Shown one piece after another: positions 41,794 through 48,958 of a stretch of DNA of 59,346 nt. The notes beneath the pieces were generated by a model, which did not search any database, was not told the origin of the DNA, and saw only the letters and a program-made list of their open reading frames with translations. The stretch comes from Sphaerimonospora mesophila NBRC 14179 = JCM 3151. Its GTDB lineage: Bacteria > Actinomycetota > Actinomycetes > Streptosporangiales > Streptosporangiaceae. The position numbers and the translations under genes are program-made. Position 1 is the stretch's first letter. The number at the start of each line of letters is the position of its first letter. Where the stretch lies: contig BCRI01000032.1 in assembly GCA_001552515.1 (NCBI GenBank), positions 1-59,346 of the forward strand. The letters run 5' to 3'.

Positions 41794-42546
41794 CTACCGG
41801 GAGGGGCGTGGCAGGGCCGGGGGCGTCGTGTAGCGCGTGGCCAGCACGCCGAGGTAGTCGATGACGGCCCGTTTCCAGGCGCCGTCGTCGAACATGTGGC
41901 GCAGCGCGTCGTTGACCTGCTCCCTGCGGGCGGCCGACCCGGTGCCGATGCCGTACCGTTCGGTGGTCAGGGGTCTGCCGCTGAACCGGAACCGGCCGGG
42001 ATGCTGCGCGGCGATCCCGGCGAGCACGGGGGCGTCGGCCACGATCGCGTCGATCCTGCCGTCGGCCAGCAGTGGGGCGCAGGCGGCCGGGACGTTGGCC
42101 TCCGCGAGGAACGTCTCCTTCCATTTCCCGCCGAACGCGCGGATCAGGCGCCGGGCCGACACGCTGGTCGAGCACACGCGCCTGCGGGCGAGGTCGCGCA
42201 GCTTGCGAATCGACAGGTCACCCGCGCGGACGAGGATGTCGGTGCTGGTCACCAGATAGGGCCCGGCGACGTTCCGCAGGTCGGGCGAGCCCATGGTGCC
42301 GAGGACCAGGTCGGCCTGCTCCGGGTCGCCGGTGTAGACGATCTGGTCGTCGCGGTAGCCGAGCTCGTGTGCGACGTACTGGGCCACCGCGATGTCGAAT
42401 CCGGAGACCCTCCCGTTGGGCAGGGGCGTCACGAGCCCGGGCTGCCCCTGACGCACGCCGACGACGAGCGTGCCGCTGCTCCCGCATCCCGTGAGCAGCG
42501 TGCCCGCCATCGCTACGCCTGCCAGCAGGGCCACGACACGCCGCAC
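41794..42546 (-). CDS. Orphan amino-acid-type solute-binding lipoprotein
   Basis: A 250-residue family 3 binding protein. The lipobox is L-T-G-C with C21 lipidated. The mature part starts TLVVGVRQGQPGLVTPLPNG and has GFDIAVAQYVAHELGY, typical of polar amino acid receptors. It is shorter and clearly different from GluB at 44243. It follows gluD in the same direction but is separated by a strong hairpin, so it is probably transcribed separately. It may offer a second receptor for the GluCD permease, or a sensor role. Several cysteines inside the mature domain (near VCSTSVSARR and AACAPLL) could form a disulfide. Confidence 0.88.
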   Translation of the reverse strand: MRRVVALLAGVAMAGTLLTGCGSSGTLVVGVRQGQPGLVTPLPNGRVSGFDIAVAQYVAHELGYRDDQIVYTGDPEQADLVLGTMGSPDLRNVAGPYLVTSTDILVRAGDLSIRKLRDLARRRVCSTSVSARRLIRAFGGKWKETFLAEANVPAACAPLLADGRIDAIVADAPVLAGIAAQHPGRFRFSGRPLTTERYGIGTGSAARREQVNDALRHMFDDGAWKRAVIDYLGVLATRYTTPPALPRPSR

Positions 42547-42576
42547 GTGCTACAGGATCACGGCCGGTCCGAAAGG

Positions 42577-42623
42577 CGGCAAGGAGCGACACGGCAAACA
42601 CTTGGCCATGTCGCTCCTTGCCG
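42577..42623 (-). terminator. Terminator after gluD
   Basis: CGGCAAGGAGCGACA (42577-42591) pairs perfectly with TGTCGCTCCTTGCCG (42609-42623) around a 17-nt loop, and flanking GGTCCG/CGGACC can extend it. It lies directly after the gluD stop and should end the gluABCD transcript before the orphan binding-protein gene. Confidence 0.8.
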
Positions 42624-42629
42624 GACCGC

Positions 42630-43499
42630 CTACTCGCCGATGTCCGCCGCCGCGGGGATCGGTTTCACCGATGTCCTGCGGCTGCGCCTGCTCCGCTTCT
42701 CCAGCCAGGTGGCCAGCGCGCTGAGCGTCATGTTGAGACCGACGTAGATGACTCCGATGACGATGGCGGCGGGGATGAGCGATCCGAAGAAGACCGCCGG
42801 GATGATCTTGAATCCGTAGTTGAGCAGGTCGACGTACGCGATGATGTAGCCCAGCGCCGTGTCCTTGAGCAGGACGACGAGCTGGCTCACGATGGCCGGC
42901 ATCATCGCGGTGACGGCCTGCGGCAGCAGGACCATCCGCATCACCTGGTTCTTGCGGAACCCGATCGAGTAGGCCGCCTCCGACTGCCCCTTGGGCACGG
43001 CCAGCACGCCGGCGCGGACGACCTCGGCGAGGACCGACCCGTTGTAGAGGGTGAGGCCGGCCACCAGCGCGATCAGCGTGTAGTCGCCGCTGCCGAAGAC
43101 GGCGGGGGCCAGATAGGCGAGGAAGAAGATCAGCAGCAGCAGCGGGATCGCCCGGAAGATCTCGACGACGGCGCCGGCCGGCACTCTGATCCACCGGTGG
43201 TCGGAGAGCCTGGCCAGACCGAAGACCGAGCCGAAGACGAGCGCGAACACCGCACCGAGGCCCGCCGCCTTCAGCGTGCCGAGCAGGCCGGGGATGATGT
43301 ACTCGGTCCAGGTCGAGGGCTCGGCGAACGGCTCCCAGATCCTCCCCTCCCACTGGCCCTTCTCGTCGAACTTCAGGTAGACGAAGTAGACGACCGCCAC
43401 GATCGCGATCAGCGCCAGCAGGGACAGCGCGTTGTTGCGCAGCCGTGCCCGGGGCCCCGGCGCGTCGAACAGGACCGAGGTGTCGACCGGGCCGCTCAT
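42630..43499 (-). CDS. gluD: Glutamate/polar amino acid ABC permease GluD
   Basis: A 289-residue permease of the His/Glu/Gln/Arg/opine family. A single helix near residues 25-43 is followed by a hydrophilic loop and the five-helix permease core. The core has EIFRAIPLLLLIFFLAYLAP, the EAA loop with AAYSIGFRKNQVMRMVLLPQ, and LLKDTALGYIIAYVDLL. The C-terminus is basic. The ATG at 43499 overlaps gluC by four bases. The frame continues open into gluC, but homology begins here. With GluA, GluB and GluC it forms the conserved importer downstream of recA-rny in actinomycetes. Confidence 0.93.
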   Translation of the reverse strand: MSGPVDTSVLFDAPGPRARLRNNALSLLALIAIVAVVYFVYLKFDEKGQWEGRIWEPFAEPSTWTEYIIPGLLGTLKAAGLGAVFALVFGSVFGLARLSDHRWIRVPAGAVVEIFRAIPLLLLIFFLAYLAPAVFGSGDYTLIALVAGLTLYNGSVLAEVVRAGVLAVPKGQSEAAYSIGFRKNQVMRMVLLPQAVTAMMPAIVSQLVVLLKDTALGYIIAYVDLLNYGFKIIPAVFFGSLIPAAIVIGVIYVGLNMTLSALATWLEKRSRRSRRTSVKPIPAAADIGE

Positions 43500-44164
43500 C
43501 GGACCACCGCCAGACGCCGGGCGAGCCGGCCGGCGAGGAATCCGACCGGCAGGGTGATGGCCATGAAGGCGAGGACGAGCCCGATGAAGATGGGGATCGA
43601 CACGCCGGTGTCGTCGAAGGTGTCCTTCATCACGAATGCCGATTCGGCGAGATAACCGGCGGCCATGGCCACCGTGGTGTTCTTGATCATGGCGATGATC
43701 ACGCTGCCCAGGGGGGCGATGACCGCGCGGAAGGCCTGCGGCAGGATGATCATCCGCAGGGACTGGAAGAACGTGAGCCCGATCGCCCTGGCGGCCTCCG
43801 CCTGACCCAGGGGCACGGTGTTGATGCCCGAGCGCAGCGTCTCCGCGACGAACGACGCGGTGTACGCCGACAGGCCCAGCACGACCAGCCAGAACGCGTT
43901 CGTGCTGGGTTCCTTGGAGAAGGACAGGCCGAGCGTGTCGCTGAGCCCCAGCGCGGAGAAGGCCAGCACCAGCGTCAGGGGCGTGTTCCGCACGATGTTG
44001 ATGTAGGTGGCGGCGGCCGTGCGCAGGACCGGTGTCGGCGCGACCCGCAGGGACACGAGCACCGTCCCGGCGATCAGCGACAGGACCGCGCACACCAGGG
44101 AGAGCTCCACGTTCACCAGGAAGCCCGCGGCCAGGTCGGGCGCGTATTTGATCAGGTCATTCAT
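43496..44164 (-). CDS. gluC: Glutamate/polar amino acid ABC permease GluC
   Basis: A 222-residue permease of the same family: YINIVRNTPLTLVLAFSALG in the first half, the EAA-type loop AARAIGLTFFQSLRMIILPQ, and MIKNTTVAMAAGYLAESAFV. It has about five membrane helices. The end overlaps the gluD start by four bases. The gluB gene lies 78 bases upstream. Glutamate is the usual substrate of this operon, but aspartate or glutamine cannot be excluded from the permease alone. Confidence 0.93.
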   Translation of the reverse strand: MNDLIKYAPDLAAGFLVNVELSLVCAVLSLIAGTVLVSLRVAPTPVLRTAAATYINIVRNTPLTLVLAFSALGLSDTLGLSFSKEPSTNAFWLVVLGLSAYTASFVAETLRSGINTVPLGQAEAARAIGLTFFQSLRMIILPQAFRAVIAPLGSVIIAMIKNTTVAMAAGYLAESAFVMKDTFDDTGVSIPIFIGLVLAFMAITLPVGFLAGRLARRLAVVR

Positions 44165-44242
44165 CGTGCTCCAGTGCTGCTCTACCGGGGCGGCGGCGGC
44201 CGGCGACCCGGGGCGGGGTCACCGGCCGCTCGATGCGACAGG

Positions 44243-45112
44243 TCAGGCGCAGGGCTCGAAGGAGGGAGCGGCCGTCGGGGCGCTGAGCCCCTGGGCCTTT
44301 CCGAACCACTTGGTGAACAGCTGCTGGACCGTGCCGTCCTGGTACATCTTGGTGATGGCGGCGTTGACCACTTCGCAGGTCTTGGTGTCGCCCTTCTTCA
44401 GGCCGACGCCGTACTTCTCGTCGGTGAACGGCTGGCCGAGGATCTTGAAGCTGGCGCCGCCCTGCTCGGCGGCCTGGGTGGCGAACCCGGCCAGGATGAG
44501 GTCGTCGGTCGTGACCGCGTCGAGGTTGTTCCCGCCGAGCTTGGCGACGCATTCGGAGTAGTTGGCCGCGCCCACCAGCTCCGCGTCGATGTCGAGCTCG
44601 CCGTCCGGCGGCGGGTCGGTGATCCGCTTGTAGGAGTTGGAGCCCGCGGCCTGGCAGATCCGCTTGTCCTTCAGGTCGGTGGGCTTGGTGATGCCGGTGT
44701 CGTCGCCGCGGACCATCACGTCCTGGTGGGCCACGATGTACGGCCCGCCGAAGGTCACCTTCTCCTTGCGGCTGTCCGTGATCGAGTAGGACGCGAAGAT
44801 GATGTCCACGGTGCCGTTGGCGAGGAACGCCTCACGGTTGGAGGAGGCCGACTCCTTCCACGTGATGTCGACGTCCTGGCCGCCGGCCAGCTCCTTGATG
44901 ACGTACTTCGCCACGTCGACGTCGAAGCCCTCGGGTTCCGTGCCCTTCTTCAGGCCGAGCCCGGGCTGGTCCCACTTGGTGCCGACGACCACCTGCTTGG
45001 CGTCCTTCACCTTGTCGGCGACGCTGTCGTAGGTCTTGTCGCCGCCGCATGCCGCCACGCCCAGGGTCATGGCCGCGGCGGCGAGGACCGCTCCTATTCG
45101 ACGCACTCGCAT
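44243..45112 (-). CDS. gluB: Glutamate-binding lipoprotein GluB
   Basis: A family 3 solute-binding lipoprotein of 289 residues. The signal MRVRRIGAVLAAAAMTLGVA ends at C22 (lipobox G-V-A-A-C). The mature protein shows GTKWDQPGLGLKKGTEPEGF, FDVDVAKYVIKELAGGQDVD, DIIFASYSITDSRKEKVTF and the KKGDTKTCEVVNAAITKMYQ tail typical of glutamate receptors. The ATG at 45112 is chosen because gaggtgg precedes it. An in-frame TTG at 45172 would bury the signal peptide. It lies 56 bases after gluA in the operon. Confidence 0.93.
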   Translation of the reverse strand: MRVRRIGAVLAAAAMTLGVAACGGDKTYDSVADKVKDAKQVVVGTKWDQPGLGLKKGTEPEGFDVDVAKYVIKELAGGQDVDITWKESASSNREAFLANGTVDIIFASYSITDSRKEKVTFGGPYIVAHQDVMVRGDDTGITKPTDLKDKRICQAAGSNSYKRITDPPPDGELDIDAELVGAANYSECVAKLGGNNLDAVTTDDLILAGFATQAAEQGGASFKILGQPFTDEKYGVGLKKGDTKTCEVVNAAITKMYQDGTVQQLFTKWFGKAQGLSAPTAAPSFEPCA

Positions 45113-45168
45113 TGACTGCCACCTCTGCTTCCTCGCCTCGGCCCGGTCCGGGCCGAGGACACGTGTGA

Positions 45169-45924
45169 TCAATGGGTGAGGATCTTGGAAAGGAAGTCCC
45201 TGGCCCGATCGGTGCTGGGCCGGGTGAAGAACTCCGCGGGTGGGCCCTGCTCGACGACCTGACCGTCGGCCATGAACACGACCCGGTTGGCCGCCCTGCG
45301 GGCGAAGCCCATCTCATGGGTGACGACCATCATGGTCATGCCGTCGCGGGCGAGGGTGACCATGACGTCGAGCACCTCCTGCACCATCTCGGGGTCGAGT
45401 GCCGAGGTCGGCTCGTCGAAGAGGATCATCTTGGGATCCATGGCGAGAGCCCGGGCGATGGCGGTGCGCTGCTGCTGGCCTCCGGAGAGCTGCGCCGGAT
45501 ATTTGCCCGCCTGGGAGGCGATGCCGACCCGTTCGAGCAGTTCCATGCCGCGCTGCTCGGCCTGTTGCCGGGAGATCCCGCGCACCTTGATCGGGCCGAG
45601 CGTGACGTTCTCGAGGATCGTCTTGTGGGAGAAGAGGTTGAAGGACTGGAACACCATGCCGACCTCGGACCGCAGCCGGGCGAGGGCCTTGCCCTCCGCC
45701 GGCAGCTCCCGCCCGTCGAAGGTGATGGTGCCCGAGTCGATGGTCTCGAGGCGGTTGATCACACGGCATAACGTGGACTTGCCGCCGCCGGAGGGGCCGA
45801 TGACCACGACCACCTCGCCGCGTTGCACATCCAGATCGATGTCTTTCAGCACGTGCAACGTGCCGAAGTGTTTGTTCACCCCTTCGAGCTTTACCAGCGG
45901 GGTGGAACCACCGGTCTCCGTCAT
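45169..45924 (-). CDS. gluA: Glutamate/polar amino acid ABC transporter ATPase GluA
   Basis: A 251-residue ATPase: Walker A GPSGGGKST, Q-loop in VFQSFNLFSHKTILENV, signature LSGGQQQRTAIARAL, Walker B MILFDEPTSALDPEMV, switch His in VVTHEMGFARRAANR. The architecture is that of the HisP/GlnQ group. The ATG at 45924 is preferred over an in-frame TTG at 45933. It is the first gene of gluABCD, so the promoter must lie in the 300-bp divergent gap shared with miaB. Confidence 0.95.
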   Translation of the reverse strand: MTETGGSTPLVKLEGVNKHFGTLHVLKDIDLDVQRGEVVVVIGPSGGGKSTLCRVINRLETIDSGTITFDGRELPAEGKALARLRSEVGMVFQSFNLFSHKTILENVTLGPIKVRGISRQQAEQRGMELLERVGIASQAGKYPAQLSGGQQQRTAIARALAMDPKMILFDEPTSALDPEMVQEVLDVMVTLARDGMTMMVVTHEMGFARRAANRVVFMADGQVVEQGPPAEFFTRPSTDRARDFLSKILTH

Positions 45925-46233
45925 GGTCAACAACGTAGGGGGGTTGATACTGCCAAGTCACTAACCACCTGGTACCGATCCGGTCACGACCTGCGAACCC
46001 TCCTGATCAGGGCCGATGTGCACGGCTCGGGCATTCCGAGCCGGACGGGCACGGCCGGGCCGACCGGTGAACGGCTCACCGCCTCCGGCGCTCGGTCCGG
46101 CCGCGCCCGCGTGTACGACCCCCGTGGACAACCTACCGGCTCACGCGGCGGAGTGTGATGAGAAGGTAACGGAACGTCGTCATTCCGGTCGGCGTACGGG
46201 AAGGTGCCGGGGAGCGCCTACGCTTGTATCGCG
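45925..46233. other. Divergent intergenic region gluA-miaB
   Basis: This 309-bp gap without a gene must contain both promoters. A perfect 8-bp hairpin (CGGCTCGG at 46023-46030 and CCGAGCCG at 46036-46043) lies in the middle. TACGCT (46219-46224) ends nine bases before the miaB ATG with no ribosome binding site between them, which suggests a leaderless or nearly leaderless miaB mRNA. Confidence 0.55.
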
Positions 46234-47730
46234 ATGACTGCGACCACTCACGGCACCGAGGCCGCGGCCCGGACCTACGAGGTGCGGACCTACGGCTGCC
46301 AGATGAACGTGCACGACTCCGAGCGGCTGGCCGGGCTGCTGGAGGACGCCGGATACGTCCGGGCCCCCGAGGGGGAGCCCGCTGACGTCGTCGTGTTCAA
46401 CACCTGCGCGGTGCGCGAGAACGCGGACAACCGGCTGTACGGAAACCTCGGCCACCTGCGGCCGATCAAGATGGCCAGGGACGGCATGCAGATCGCGGTC
46501 GGCGGCTGCCTCGCCCAGAAGGACCAGGGCGAGATCGTCCGCCGGGCCCCGTGGGTCGACGTCGTGTTCGGCACGCACAACATCGGTTCGCTGCCGGTGC
46601 TGCTGGAACGCGCCCGGATCGCCCAGGAAGCACAGGTCGAGATCAAGGACTCCCTGGAGACCTTCCCGTCCACGCTGCCGACCCGGCGCGAGTCGCCGTA
46701 CGCCGCCTGGGTCGCGATCTCGGTCGGCTGCAACAACACGTGCACGTTCTGCATCGTGCCGTCGCTGCGCGGCAAGGAGAAGGACCGCCGCCCCGGCGAC
46801 GTCCTGAGCGAGGTGCGCACGCTGGTCGACCAGGGCGTGCTGGAGGTCACCCTGCTGGGGCAGAACGTCAACACCTACGGCGTCGAGTTCGGCGACCGGC
46901 TGGCGTTCGGCAAGCTGCTGCGTGCCTGCGGGGAGATCGACGGCCTGGAGCGGGTCCGCTTCACCTCGCCGCACCCCGCAGCGTTCACCGACGACGTGAT
47001 CGACGCCATGGCCGAGACGCAGAACGTGATGCACCAGCTCCACATGCCGCTGCAGTCCGGTTCCGACCGAGTGCTGAAGGCGATGCGCCGGTCGTACCGT
47101 TCCGAGCGCTTCCTCGGCATCCTCGACCGGGTCCGCGCGGCCATGCCCGACGCCGCGATCTCGACCGACATCATCGTCGGCTTCCCCGGCGAGACCGAGG
47201 CGGACTTCCAGCAGACGCTCGAGGTCGTACGGCAGGCCCGTTTCGCCAACGCGTTCACCTTCCAGTACTCCATCCGCCCCGGCACGCCCGCCGCGACGAT
47301 GGACGACCAGGTGCCCAAGGAGGTCGTGCAGGAGCGGTACGAGCGCCTGGTCGCCCTCCAGGACGAGATCTCCTGGGCGGAGAACCGGGCGCAGGTCGGC
47401 CGGACCGTCGAGGTGCTGATCGCCGAGGGGGAGGGCCGCAAGGACGACGCCACCCACCGGCTGTCGGGGCGCGCGGCCGACAACCGCCTCGTGCACGTCG
47501 CCGCCGCCGACGCCCGGCCGGGCGACATGGTGACCGCCGAGGTCACCTATGCTGCGCCGCATCATCTGGTCGCCGACAAGGTCATGTCCGTACGGCGGAC
47601 CCGCGCGGGCGACGCGTGGCAGGCGCGTCAGGACGCCCCTGAACGGGGCCGCGCCGTCAGCCTCGGCATGCCGACGATCGGGCGCCCCGCCCCCGCACCC
47701 GTCGAACCTCCCGCCTGCTCGGCGAGCTGA
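46234..47730 (+). CDS. miaB: tRNA-2-methylthio-N6-isopentenyladenosine synthase MiaB
   Basis: A radical-SAM methylthiotransferase of 498 residues that completes the ms2i6A37 modification of tRNAs reading UNN codons, working after MiaA (encoded at 53358). The UPF0004 domain has C22 ([11 protein letters not shown]), C58 ([10 protein letters not shown]) and C92 (GGCLAQKD). The SAM motif is C166-C170-C173 ([18 protein letters not shown]). The TRAM domain lies near 390-455, and a proline-rich tail follows. [11 protein letters not shown] separates it from RimO at 1379. The ATG at 46234 is chosen over an in-frame start at 46204 because homology begins after it. Confidence 0.96.
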   Translation: MTATTHGTEAAARTYEVRTYGCQMNVHDSERLAGLLEDAGYVRAPEGEPADVVVFNTCAVRENADNRLYGNLGHLRPIKMARDGMQIAVGGCLAQKDQGEIVRRAPWVDVVFGTHNIGSLPVLLERARIAQEAQVEIKDSLETFPSTLPTRRESPYAAWVAISVGCNNTCTFCIVPSLRGKEKDRRPGDVLSEVRTLVDQGVLEVTLLGQNVNTYGVEFGDRLAFGKLLRACGEIDGLERVRFTSPHPAAFTDDVIDAMAETQNVMHQLHMPLQSGSDRVLKAMRRSYRSERFLGILDRVRAAMPDAAISTDIIVGFPGETEADFQQTLEVVRQARFANAFTFQYSIRPGTPAATMDDQVPKEVVQERYERLVALQDEISWAENRAQVGRTVEVLIAEGEGRKDDATHRLSGRAADNRLVHVAAADARPGDMVTAEVTYAAPHHLVADKVMSVRRTRAGDAWQARQDAPERGRAVSLGMPTIGRPAPAPVEPPACSAS

Positions 47731-47739
47731 GCGGATCGG

Positions 47740-48468
47740 CTAATCGCTCATGAGGCGGTCGAGCACCTCGTAGCAGTAGTCGCGGCGCAGGTCGTGGAAG
47801 GTCGCGCAGGGGTCGGGCACCGGGCTGGGTCTTGACCGTGCGGTGTCCCTTTCCGCGATCTCCGCCGCCGGCGGCCTCGCGTCCTCCGTCGATGACCTCT
47901 CCGGAGCCGCCGGACGCCGCGTCGGCGGCGGCTTCCGCGTGGCCGGGGAGCGGCCCGCGTGGTCGCCGGACGGCGCCGGTCGCGGACGCGGCGGGGCCGT
48001 CGCCGGTCCGGTCGGCCGTTTCGCCGCCGCCCGGCCGGACCGGGGCCCGTCGCCACTCGCGGTGCCGCCGTCTCCGGGGGAGTCGGCGTTCCCCGACGTG
48101 GCACCGCTTTCTGCGGAGTCGCCCTCTGCCGAAGACCGGCCGGCCGCGGGGCCGCCCGGCTTGCGCACCGGGCCGAAACGCCCGGCGGCGGGCGGCGACG
48201 GGGCGGGATCCGGCCGCGCCGCCACGCCCTGAGCGCCGGAGCCACCGATGGAGCCCATCTCGGCCTCCGGGACGCCACGCGGCTCCACCGAGGGACGTAC
48301 GGACACCTCGCCGACCGGTGACCGTGCCGGAGCGGCCGAGGTGTGCTCCGGCACGACACCGAGGGCGATGGCGAAGCCGGCGAGGGCGACCACGCCCGTG
48401 ACTCCGACGATGGCGAGGATCGCGGAGCCTCGACGCCGGGTTTCCGGTATGGGGTCATGCTGTGGCAA
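47740..48468 (-). CDS. Single-pass membrane protein with proline-rich extracytoplasmic region
   Basis: A 242-residue protein I do not recognise. A short basic cytoplasmic start is followed by one membrane helix (about 15-39; AILAIVGVTGVVALAGFAIA), about 160 residues of low-complexity Pro/Ala/Gly/Ser/Arg, and a conserved-looking C-terminal patch with two cysteines (DPCATFHDLRRDYCYEVLDR). The start appears to be a TTG at 48468, preceded by aggaag. Another frame of similar length (47748-48458) lacks the membrane helix and is rejected. The C-terminal patch could be a small folded domain held away from the membrane. Confidence 0.6.
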   Translation of the reverse strand: MPQHDPIPETRRRGSAILAIVGVTGVVALAGFAIALGVVPEHTSAAPARSPVGEVSVRPSVEPRGVPEAEMGSIGGSGAQGVAARPDPAPSPPAAGRFGPVRKPGGPAAGRSSAEGDSAESGATSGNADSPGDGGTASGDGPRSGRAAAKRPTGPATAPPRPRPAPSGDHAGRSPATRKPPPTRRPAAPERSSTEDARPPAAEIAERDTARSRPSPVPDPCATFHDLRRDYCYEVLDRLMSD

Positions 48469-48535
48469 CGTGGTGATTCTTCCTGATCGCTACGGACCGT
48501 TTCCGGCCTTCACTCTCAGTGTGCTCGCCGGCGTC

Positions 48536-48958
48536 TCACTCCGAGGACGTTTTCCACAACCCGTCGTCCCCGCGTTCGGCCGGCCCGGCCGTACGGGAGG
48601 CCTGGGCGCGGCGCAGTCGCCGTACGATCCGCGTGGCCAGCAGGCCGTGGGCCGACCCGGCCGCGGCCAGGGCCAGCACCTCGAACGGCGCGTGGTGGCG
48701 GAGCAGCTCACCCGCGATCAGGGTCACCGCGACCACCGTGACGAACAGCGACACCACCTGGTGGAAACGGTTCGCCTCCGAGTGCGGCCAGTCCTCGGGG
48801 TCGGCCGGGCTGGGCGCGTCGGGCACCGCGCGCCGATATCCGGCGAAGATCCGTGAGGACCAGGCACTGGTCGGCTGTCTGCCGTAGATCTCCAGGATGG
48901 CGGCCACCCCGAGGAGCGCCACGGCGTACGCGCAGATGAAAACGGCCTCGCCGCTCAT
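48536..48958 (-). CDS. Small membrane protein coupled to the nitric oxide reductase gene
   Basis: A 140-residue protein with three hydrophobic segments (about 5-24, 68-84, 91-107; FICAYAVALLGVAAILEIYG, VVSLFVTVVAVTLIAGELL, FEVLALAAAGSAHGLLATRI). The middle loop is polar and contains histidines (WPHSEANRFHQVV). The start overlaps the end of norZ by four bases, so it is translated with it. The family is not known to me. A role as assembly factor or accessory subunit of the reductase is plausible from the coupling alone. Confidence 0.75.
   Translation of the reverse strand: MSGEAVFICAYAVALLGVAAILEIYGRQPTSAWSSRIFAGYRRAVPDAPSPADPEDWPHSEANRFHQVVSLFVTVVAVTLIAGELLRHHAPFEVLALAAAGSAHGLLATRIVRRLRRAQASRTAGPAERGDDGLWKTSSE

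Noticed and set aside
42630-44093. A single 487-codon gene covering gluD and gluC
   Set aside because: The upstream part of this frame is an out-of-frame shadow of gluC. Membrane homology begins at the ATG at 43499.
47748-48458. Alternative frame for the proline-rich membrane protein
   Set aside because: It lacks a hydrophobic segment and consists of low-complexity Arg/Ser/Pro. The frame ending at 47740 has a clear membrane helix and a conserved-looking C-terminus.
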